Notes under the pieces: generated by a model
Seen by the model: the letters and a program-made list of their open reading frames with translations, nothing else
What the model was told of the DNA's origin: nothing
Databases searched by the model: none
Position numbers and translations under genes: made by a program
Shown: positions 1 to 6,553 of the stretch, piece after piece
How the letters are laid out: the number at the start of each line of letters is the position of its first letter
How positions within the stretch are numbered: the stretch's first letter is position 1
Source: a virus
Virus record (IMG/VR): IMGVR_UViG_3300046000_005974
Coordinates: 1 to 33,843 of that record
Strand: one strand, 5' to 3'
Length of the DNA: 33,843 bases

Positions 1-3000
1 AGCATCGAGCTTGGCATCGAACGTCACCTTGCCCACCAAATCCATCGCACTGCCCTTCATCCCCGGCATAAAGTAGCGGGTGGCGTTCGAACCCAATGTC
101 AGAATCACCGGTGGCTTGAGCAACTCAATCTCTTTCTCAAGCCAGGGTGTGCAGCCGTTGATCTGTTCGTTGGTCAGGAGCTTACCCTGCTTCGGACTCT
201 TGACCAGTGATGTGAAGTAACCATCGTTGGCGCTTAAACCCGCATCGGTCATGACTGCCTTTAGAATCTCAGCAGCCTCACCATCAAGTAAGCGACCAGC
301 TTTCACTTCACTATAGTTCGGATAATCAAAAACGATCATGAACTTGGGCGTTTTGCCTACGCGGGGCAACGGATGTGGTTGACCCTTGAGGGAGCAGCCT
401 TGACATACCGTTACGTCCTGAGCCAAGCGAATGATCTGTGTAATCGTGGCAGTTTCATTGACCAGCATACGGTTGGCCTTCACCGCGTCGATGGTGAAAC
501 CAGGCATCAGCTCCAACCGATCTTTCAGGCGGGAGGCATCAAGCGCCGGCAGACCGCCTTCGCATGACACGAATGCCCCTACCCGCTGTAGGCGTTCACG
601 GTGCTGCGAGTTGATCTTGCCTGTGATGTGCTTCTTGAGAATCTGTTCTTCCATGTCAACCAAGGATACCCACGGTCTGCCCATCTTTTTACGGGCAGCT
701 ACAAGGTAGCCAGCGACGTTGGTTGATATGCCCTTGACCGCTTGAAAAGGCGCTGTCAGGGTCGTGTCGTTCATAATCTCAATGCGATCCGTCGATATGT
801 TGATATCGGGCGGTTGCACCAGAATGTCCAGACGACGAGCGTCGAGCATCAGGGCAACCAGTTTGTCCTCGTCGTCCACTACCGACATGGCGGCAGCAAA
901 GAACTCGGCGGGATACGTGACCTTGAGCCACATACACCAGTAGGAGATAACCGAATACTCAACTGCATGGCTCTTGTTGAAGGCGTAACCGGCGAACACT
1001 TCGATCTTGTCAAACAGTCCGGTAGCGACACGTTCTTCCATACCGCTGACCCTGATACAGCCTTGCACGAACTTGTCGCGCTGTTCGGCCATCAAGTCCT
1101 TGTCTTTCTTACCCATCGCTTTCCGCAGATGGTCTGATTCAGTCAGGGTAAAACCGGCAAGATCCACCGCTACCCGCATGACCTGTTCCTGGTAGACGAT
1201 AACCCCGTAGGTGTCCTTCAGGGCGGCTTCCATGTTCGGGTGTTCAAGGTATGCAGTCTTGGCACCCTGCTTGATCTGAACGTAGTCATCACACAGGCCA
1301 GCATCAAGAGGGCCAGGTCTGAACAGGGCGGTTGTGGCTGCGAGGTTGTCGAACGTCAGACTGCCCCCGTTTGCCAGTTGCTTCAGCAGCCCACGCATAC
1401 CAGAGGATTCGAACTGGAACACACCGGTCGTATGCCCATCTGCGAACGAGGCCAGAACCTTCGGGTCATCCAGAGGCAGGGTCATGTAATCAACGTCAAC
1501 CCCCTTGCGCTCCTTGACATACTGACGACCGAGTTCCAGCAAGTCGAGGGTGGACAGGCCCAAAATGTCCATCTTAATCAGGCCCCAATCCTCAACGAAT
1601 TTCTTGTCCCAATTGACCACCGCAGAGCCGCTACGGGTTTCGACCACGGCCCTGTTCACGATTGGCTCGTTCGATACCACGATACCGGCAGCATGTTTGC
1701 CCAGAGTCCGCATACACCCCTCAAGGTTCAGGGCGTGTTGCCACAATACGGGATGGTTGCCCTTGAACTTCTCCAATTCGGGCACCCGATTGGCAGCTTC
1801 GGTCAGGTCAACCGAAACACCATGCTCAGAAGGCACCAGCTTCGTGCAGGCGAGTTCGAACTGGTCTATGTCATGCACCCTACCCGCATCCCGCAAGGCG
1901 CTTGCTGAAGCTAACGTGGAGTAGTTTGAGATACCCGCTACCTTGTCCTGCCCATACTTGGCAATGATCTGCTCCACGACCTCATGGCGCCGGCTGCTCA
2001 TGAAGTCCAAGTCAGCGTCAGGCAAGTCGATACGGTCAGGGTTGATAAAGCGTTCAAACAGGAGGTCGAACCTGATCGGGTCAACGTCCGTGATACCAAG
2101 CAGGTAGGACACCAGCGAACCCCCGGCTGAACCCCGCCCAGGCCCGACGATGATGCCATTCTCTTTCGACCAGTTCACAATGTCCTGAACCAGCAGAAAG
2201 TAGCCTGAGAACCCCATCTTTTTGAGGACAGATAGCTCGAAAGCCAAGCGAGGCTTGTAGATTGTCTCCAACTCTGCGGCGGTTGGCTGATGACCCATTA
2301 CCGGTTGCGAGAACCGACGCTTCCACCCGTGAGCCATCTGAACCCGCAGTGCTGCGAACTCGTCAGGTGCCATTACCGGCAGCGCGTTGGGGAGTTTCTT
2401 GAATTCATAGGTCACAGAGTCCACAAGTTTCTGTAGGGCATTGAAGCCTTCAAGAACTGCTTTCGGATTACCATCACCCACGCCTCGCTTAAGCATCTTG
2501 GCGACATGACGCACCAGCGCCACATCAGGTTGAAAGTAGAAGTCCTTCACAGACTGCACCGGATTCCAGGGTGCAGCCATCTTGGTGTTGGTGCAAATAG
2601 CCTTCAAGACTGTAAGGGTATCGGCATGTTCTGGCAGATCGTAGAGAACCGGATAGGTAATGATCGTGTTGAATGGGCCACAAGATAGTGCTTTAGTGTT
2701 CAATATATCGAACAGTGGAGTATTGATCGGCACCAGTTCAACGTAGAAGTCGTTCTGGAACTGACCGGCCAGGGCCGACACGATTGCTTTGTGGTTCGGA
2801 TGGTGAAAGACGTTGTAGAAATCGCCAGTCGATATCGCGCATCCCGATAAATCCATAATATCGCTCAGGCCGATACGGGCGTTGTAGTAGAAGTTCTCCT
2901 CACTGTTGCCCTTGGACAGAACTTTTAGCAGGTTGTGAAGGCCAGTCTCATTCAGGACGTAGCACTTCAAGTTGTAGGTCAGGTTCGCCACTTCAGCAAT

Positions 3001-3252
3001 GCCCGAAGCCTTAGCTGGCTTCTTGTAGGTCGGGTCGTCATAGACCCGCAGGGTGCAGCCAATGATGGGCTTGATGCCAACCTTCTTGGCCTTGTTGGTG
3101 AAGTTCACCATCGCGGACACCGACATGATATCGACCAGCGCAACCGACTCGTAGCCAAGTGCTTTGGCTTTGTCGATCAGCGTGTCGATTTGGAGGGTGC
3201 TTTCCCCGATGCTGAAGTCGGAACGAACCGACATGGCGTGATTGATGCTCAT
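1..3252 (-). CDS. dnaE: DNA polymerase III alpha subunit (DnaE type) with C-terminal uracil-glycosylase-like extension, 3' end outside window
   Basis: This is the replicative polymerase catalytic subunit; 1084 residues are visible and the frame is still open at base 1. The start is ATG at 3252, with AAGGA overlapping the upstream gene's stop. Residues about 5-65 match the PHP domain of DnaE, but the metal ligands are gone: SVRSDFS stands where HxH is usual, and LVDIMSV where LTDHGN is usual. The palm motif PDADLDF (residues 411-417) keeps the catalytic aspartates, GPGRGSAGGSLVSYLLG precedes it, and GLFDKIEVFAGYAFNKSHA follows much later. From about residue 945 a different domain begins: CQGC (C950, C953), IVFDYPNYSEVKAGRLL, VKSPKQGKLLTNEQINGC (C1034) and PVILTLGSNATRYF. 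This is laid out like family-4/5 uracil-DNA glycosylases. The third cluster cysteine (normally KCRPP) is Ser here. Polymerase assignment is firm; the extension is a pattern match only. Confidence 0.93.
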   Translation of the reverse strand, partial: MSINHAMSVRSDFSIGESTLQIDTLIDKAKALGYESVALVDIMSVSAMVNFTNKAKKVGIKPIIGCTLRVYDDPTYKKPAKASGIAEVANLTYNLKCYVLNETGLHNLLKVLSKGNSEENFYYNARIGLSDIMDLSGCAISTGDFYNVFHHPNHKAIVSALAGQFQNDFYVELVPINTPLFDILNTKALSCGPFNTIITYPVLYDLPEHADTLTVLKAICTNTKMAAPWNPVQSVKDFYFQPDVALVRHVAKMLKRGVGDGNPKAVLEGFNALQKLVDSVTYEFKKLPNALPVMAPDEFAALRVQMAHGWKRRFSQPVMGHQPTAAELETIYKPRLAFELSVLKKMGFSGYFLLVQDIVNWSKENGIIVGPGRGSAGGSLVSYLLGITDVDPIRFDLLFERFINPDRIDLPDADLDFMSSRRHEVVEQIIAKYGQDKVAGISNYSTLASASALRDAGRVHDIDQFELACTKLVPSEHGVSVDLTEAANRVPELEKFKGNHPVLWQHALNLEGCMRTLGKHAAGIVVSNEPIVNRAVVETRSGSAVVNWDKKFVEDWGLIKMDILGLSTLDLLELGRQYVKERKGVDVDYMTLPLDDPKVLASFADGHTTGVFQFESSGMRGLLKQLANGGSLTFDNLAATTALFRPGPLDAGLCDDYVQIKQGAKTAYLEHPNMEAALKDTYGVIVYQEQVMRVAVDLAGFTLTESDHLRKAMGKKDKDLMAEQRDKFVQGCIRVSGMEERVATGLFDKIEVFAGYAFNKSHAVEYSVISYWCMWLKVTYPAEFFAAAMSVVDDEDKLVALMLDARRLDILVQPPDINISTDRIEIMNDTTLTAPFQAVKGISTNVAGYLVAARKKMGRPWVSLVDMEEQILKKHITGKINSQHRERLQRVGAFVSCEGGLPALDASRLKDRLELMPGFTIDAVKANRMLVNETATITQIIRLAQDVTVCQGCSLKGQPHPLPRVGKTPKFMIVFDYPNYSEVKAGRLLDGEAAEILKAVMTDAGLSANDGYFTSLVKSPKQGKLLTNEQINGCTPWLEKEIELLKPPVILTLGSNATRYFMPGMKGSAMDLVGKVTFDAKLDA

Positions 3253-3259
3253 AAATTCC

Positions 3260-3439
3260 TTATCTGTATGGGCCGGCTGATTGGCTCGTAAACTGCAATT
3301 CAAGAGTGTTGAAATTGGAGATTGCGTCCATCCTGTTCTCAAATTGCTCTTGCGTTTCCATGCCAGTTGCCTGAATCACCCTGCAATCCAGAGCTTTTTC
3401 ATAGGCAGCTAACACCTGTTCTTTGGTTACAGGTTTCAT
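3260..3439 (-). CDS. Small hypothetical phage protein (59 aa)
   Basis: I do not recognise this protein. It reads MKPVTKEQVLAAYEKALDCR and then an amphipathic, glutamine/asparagine-rich stretch ending AGPYR. An in-frame upstream start would make 73 aa, but that extends into the preceding gene. ATG at 3439 lies one base after that gene's TAA, which fits translational coupling. Its own stop supplies the TAAGGA ribosome site for the polymerase gene 8 bp downstream. It probably sits in the same leftward operon as the polymerase. Confidence 0.6.
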   Translation of the reverse strand: MKPVTKEQVLAAYEKALDCRVIQATGMETQEQFENRMDAISNFNTLELQFTSQSAGPYR

Positions 3440-3440
3440 A

Positions 3441-3632
3441 TTAGTCAGCAACGGTTGGCAAGTCTTTTTTCTGTTTCGCATTCGGCGGGCCTTCTTCTAC
3501 CCATCCAATACCCACCCACCGATGAACGATGCCATCCATAATCACGGCGCTGATGATGTTTTCATTACCGGCAAGCATCTTGGCCTTGCTCAGTTCTTTT
3601 CGGAGGATATGCTTGGTTACTTTGACTTTCAT
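3441..3632 (-). CDS. Small hypothetical phage protein (63 aa)
   Basis: The protein starts MKVKVTKHILRKELSKAK, followed by a short beta-rich segment (ISAVIMDGIVHRWVGIGWVEEG) and a charged tail. It overlaps the upstream 86-aa gene by ATGA and is followed after one base by the next gene, so it belongs to a tightly packed run of tiny genes. Proteins ending in a VGIGWV-like beta segment are common as unannotated phage ORFs, but I cannot assign a function. Confidence 0.6.
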   Translation of the reverse strand: MKVKVTKHILRKELSKAKMLAGNENIISAVIMDGIVHRWVGIGWVEEGPPNAKQKKDLPTVAD

Positions 3633-3889
3633 CGAATTGCCTCTGCCATATGTTTTTCAATCAATTTGGATTTCCAGTCTGAATACCCAAGACAAGCGGC
3701 AGATATCCAGGCAAAAGATGGAACCGATTCTTCTTCTAAGCCCTTCCATCCATACCAAACCTTGACCTGCAAGACGTTGAACTTTTCTTGGCTAGGTTCA
3801 GCATAGCCGCGCTCCCATACCCATCGCCATTTACCGATGATTCGGTAGGTGTGACCATCTGCCTTCTTGAATACGGGAATTTTTTGCAT
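3629..3889 (-). CDS. Small hypothetical phage protein (86 aa), Trp/Tyr-rich
   Basis: No family is recognised. The sequence starts MQKIPVFKKADGHTYRIIG and is rich in Trp and Tyr (GKWRWVWERGY, KVWYGWKG). The stop overlaps the next gene's ATG (ATGA). The start at 3889 lies 3 nt after the TAA of the upstream gene and has no strong Shine-Dalgarno, which fits coupling to the upstream gene. It appears to be one of three consecutive small accessory genes between the Cys-cluster protein and the polymerase. Confidence 0.6.
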   Translation of the reverse strand: MQKIPVFKKADGHTYRIIGKWRWVWERGYAEPSQEKFNVLQVKVWYGWKGLEEESVPSFAWISAACLGYSDWKSKLIEKHMAEAIR

Positions 3890-3892
3890 GAG

Positions 3893-4570
3893 TTAAGTAT
3901 GACCTGTGAGTTTTGGATTAGGTAGAAAGACACCGCGTTCCTCTACGGCAATCTGCATCGCAAGGAACAACCAGATCACCGCAGTTACGTGCGGGAAGGC
4001 TGTGCCCTCAGTCCACTTCAGACGCTCCTGAAAGACACCCCGCAGCGATGACCGCGTGAAGCCATTCTTCACCAGCATGTCGAACGCAACATGCAGATAG
4101 GCGTTCCCCTTGAATGGGAATGGATTGACCTTGGTGGCTAGACCCTCACGCGCCTTCTTATCGACGTTCAGCTCCATCAGACGACGCATCTTGATGGCAA
4201 CCTTCTTAGGCATACCCGCGATCACCGCCTGGTCAGTCTCGGTCAGGTCTTGCTTGACCTTTGCCAACTTGGTAGTGCGCTCTATGGTGGTCAGGGTGGT
4301 TTCTAACGCAGCCATAGGTAGCGGGTTCGTCGGTGCATCAACCAGCTTGAAAGGACTCGTTGCAGCCCTGCTTGTTGACCTCTCAAAACGGGCAAGCATG
4401 TCCGACACGTCGAACTTCTCCCCCATCGCTTTCAGCTTGACGTAAGAGGCGTCATGACAGGTCTGAAACCAGGCGCATTCCTTACATGCGACCGCTTCCA
4501 GACTGAATACGGACGGGGAACCGAAGCACAGCGGCTTCATGTTCGAATCAGCGATAAGTGGGATGACCAT
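3893..4570 (-). CDS. Hypothetical protein with N-terminal four-cysteine cluster (225 aa)
   Basis: The frame is open further upstream, but ATG at 4570 is chosen: it has AAAGG six bases ahead and limits the overlap with the sigma-like gene to 23 bp. Near the N-terminus four cysteines (C15, C29, C32, C38) are spaced C-x13-C-x2-C-x5-C within CFGSPSVFSLEAVACKECAW, which suits a zinc or Fe-S site. The rest is mostly helical, with basic segments such as PKKVAIKMRRLMELNVDKKA. No catalytic motif is seen. Position directly behind a sigma-like factor makes a role in transcription or replication control possible, but this is only context. Confidence 0.7.
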   Translation of the reverse strand: MVIPLIADSNMKPLCFGSPSVFSLEAVACKECAWFQTCHDASYVKLKAMGEKFDVSDMLARFERSTSRAATSPFKLVDAPTNPLPMAALETTLTTIERTTKLAKVKQDLTETDQAVIAGMPKKVAIKMRRLMELNVDKKAREGLATKVNPFPFKGNAYLHVAFDMLVKNGFTRSSLRGVFQERLKWTEGTAFPHVTAVIWLFLAMQIAVEERGVFLPNPKLTGHT

Positions 4571-5243
4571 TGCTGCCTTTGTTCCATTCCCGAATACCGT
4601 AGACGCGACCAAGTTCCTTCTTGACCTCGGCAATCGTGGCCTTGTCGATACCGTAAAACTTGCCAATGAATTTGACGGTGATATCGTCGGCCTTGCGGGG
4701 GTTACGCGGATCTTCCACGCGACCAGCCCAGGCAGCTTCCATTTCAGCGTTGTATGCCTTCAGCAGCTTTGCGTTCGGCTGCAACAGGTGATACAGGACT
4801 GTCTTTGATTCCTTTGACAGCGATTTTGAGGCGCGATTCAGAGTTTGCCGACGCTCGGCCATATCTTCTGGCGAGTCTTGCAAGTCAGCTTCCCCCACCA
4901 GACAGTCCATCGCATCAAAGTCATCGTCACCACCAGAGGCATCTGACGCGATTTGATCCAGACTGATGTAACCGATAGCGGCATGTTCCCGCGTCAGACG
5001 TTCGGCATACTTGTTGAACTCGTTCCAGCACACCCTCACACAATACGTGGTAAAGCGGCCACCGGAATCTTGCTTGAACCCGTTCGCGGCCTTGACGTAG
5101 GCGACACGCATTTCCCCCATCACATCGTCAAAGTCTGCGCCCAAAATCTTCGCGGCCTGAAGGCGCATGAAGCCCTTGTTTGCCATCTGAAGAAGAAGGC
5201 GTTCCACACCCTTGTAGGACGTATCAATCAATGCTTGTTCCAT
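4548..5243 (-). CDS. RNA polymerase sigma-70-like factor (231 aa)
   Basis: Probably a phage-encoded sigma factor that redirects host RNA polymerase. Residues about 38-82 resemble sigma region 2: FDDVMGEMRVAYVKAANGF, then GGRFTTYCVRVCWNEFNKY, matching the usual GF-(x)-FSTY-x-x-W-I core-binding and -10 recognition helices. An acidic linker (GGDDDFDAMDC) follows. Residues about 187-212 (ITVKFIGKFYGIDKATIAEV) could form the region-4 helix-turn-helix. The start is set at ATG 5243, six bases after GGAG; a TTG four codons upstream is the alternative. It lies 13 bp after the CobS-like ATPase in one leftward operon. Region 4 is weak, so it may be a diverged or partial sigma. Confidence 0.72.
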   Translation of the reverse strand: MEQALIDTSYKGVERLLLQMANKGFMRLQAAKILGADFDDVMGEMRVAYVKAANGFKQDSGGRFTTYCVRVCWNEFNKYAERLTREHAAIGYISLDQIASDASGGDDDFDAMDCLVGEADLQDSPEDMAERRQTLNRASKSLSKESKTVLYHLLQPNAKLLKAYNAEMEAAWAGRVEDPRNPRKADDITVKFIGKFYGIDKATIAEVKKELGRVYGIREWNKGSNGHPTYR

Positions 5244-5255
5244 TTGTTTCTCCAA

Positions 5256-6455
5256 TTACACTGTCGGGAAGATGCGTTGTGCCAGGCCGTCCACTACTTC
5301 ACGATCCACGCGGGACAGCTTGTTTGAGAAGCACAGGGCCAAACCTGTGCGCCAGCTACCACGGCGCATACCAATCAGGGCCGCGTAGATCAGGGTGCGA
5401 GGCGAAATCGTTGCAGACAGCTTGTTGCCGGCGTAAGCCTCACGGACACGCGCTGCAAAGTTCACCAGCTTGTCTGCATCGGCCTTACCGATCTTCGCCT
5501 TGTTGACGATGATCTGAGCTTCAAGAGTGGCGTCCATGTATTTGGCTTCGATCACCATGCCAAAGCGGTCGTAGTTCGCATGGTTCTGGATGCTGGTGCC
5601 CTGATACAGGCCCGTTTCATCCCCGTTACCGTTCGTGTTCCCGTTCGCCATGAAGCGGAAGTTCGGGCTCGGCTTGATGATTCGGTTAGCGGCGTCTGCC
5701 TCCTTAATCACCAGTGACTTACCCTCAAGCACCGCCTGATAGACCGAGAGAACAGACGGCACCCCGAAGTCGTATTCGTCAGCCAGGTAGACCCAACCGT
5801 GCTTCATCGCCAGCGGCAAGGGGCCGAGTTCGAAGTGAGTCTCCCCACCCCGCGCAGTCCACTGCCCAAGAATGTGGCTTTCTTCGGTGTTGACGGTGTG
5901 CTGGACGCGAATGTGAGGACGGTTGGTGCGATTCATTAGCTGCAACATCGCCATCGTCTTGCCCGTTCCCGTATGACCCCACACGTAGAGAGGAATGTTG
6001 AGTTCAACCGCCATCAGCATGTTCTTCAGCATCTCCACATCCCATACATGGCCTTCGTCATCTTCAGGCACGTATTCCTGGAACGAGTGAGGCTCAAGCA
6101 CAGTGATCGGGATAGGATCGCCCCGCCCATTGGTGCTTTCCTTGGTTTTCTCCAAACCAAAGACTTCATGCAGTGCCTTTTTGATGGTGCCTCCGCTATA
6201 CGTTATCGGTGTTACTTTCGCTACCGCGCTAACCGCCATTGCAGCGACGGGTGCCGGGACGATACCTGCTGCAACCTTTGCTGCCTGTTGTTTTGCGAGA
6301 GCGTCAATTGCCGCCTCGGACATAAGCGGTTCGCCAGGGAACTCGCTCTTGTATTTCTCCAAACTCCACTCGCTGTCCTTGTGGTCACGGCTCAGGTGAA
6401 CCTGAATCGAGTGGACAAGCGCACCACAAACTTTGCATTCAATTTTTTCGCTCAC
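5256..6455 (-). CDS. CobS-like AAA+ ATPase (MoxR group) with N-terminal zinc finger
   Basis: A 399-residue AAA+ ATPase. The N-terminus carries a C2H2 finger (C7, C10, H20, H25) like that of MucR/Ros proteins. The ATPase core has Walker A GHTGTGKT (160-167) and Walker B WVYLADEYDF (D226, E227), followed by NFRFMANGN as sensor 1 and the arrangement typical of cobaltochelatase CobS. The start is GTG at 6455, with AAGGAG eight bases ahead; the next in-frame Met is residue 45. The upstream gene is a CobT-like VWA protein, the partner expected for this ATPase family. No other cobalamin genes are visible, so I read the pair as a MoxR/VWA chaperone-like machine and not a cobalt chelatase. Confidence 0.87.
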   Translation of the reverse strand: MSEKIECKVCGALVHSIQVHLSRDHKDSEWSLEKYKSEFPGEPLMSEAAIDALAKQQAAKVAAGIVPAPVAAMAVSAVAKVTPITYSGGTIKKALHEVFGLEKTKESTNGRGDPIPITVLEPHSFQEYVPEDDEGHVWDVEMLKNMLMAVELNIPLYVWGHTGTGKTMAMLQLMNRTNRPHIRVQHTVNTEESHILGQWTARGGETHFELGPLPLAMKHGWVYLADEYDFGVPSVLSVYQAVLEGKSLVIKEADAANRIIKPSPNFRFMANGNTNGNGDETGLYQGTSIQNHANYDRFGMVIEAKYMDATLEAQIIVNKAKIGKADADKLVNFAARVREAYAGNKLSATISPRTLIYAALIGMRRGSWRTGLALCFSNKLSRVDREVVDGLAQRIFPTV

Positions 6456-6525
6456 AGTATTCTCCTTGTGTCTGTCGTGTCGTGCTACACAAACTACATA
6501 TTACCCGTTCTGGTCTGGAAATGCT

Positions 6526-6541
6526 ACGTCATTGATTACTT
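6526..6541. promoter_or_regulatory. Degenerate copy of dispersed 16-bp palindrome
   Basis: ACGTCATTGATTACTT matches 10 of the 14 defined positions of AAGTCACNNGTGACTT. It lies in the 98-bp gap between the CobT-like and CobS-like genes. A possible leftward -10 (TAATAT, 6503-6498) follows. The rest of the gap shows only the ribosome site for the CobS-like gene. Confidence 0.35.
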
Positions 6542-6553
6542 ATTTAAATTGCC

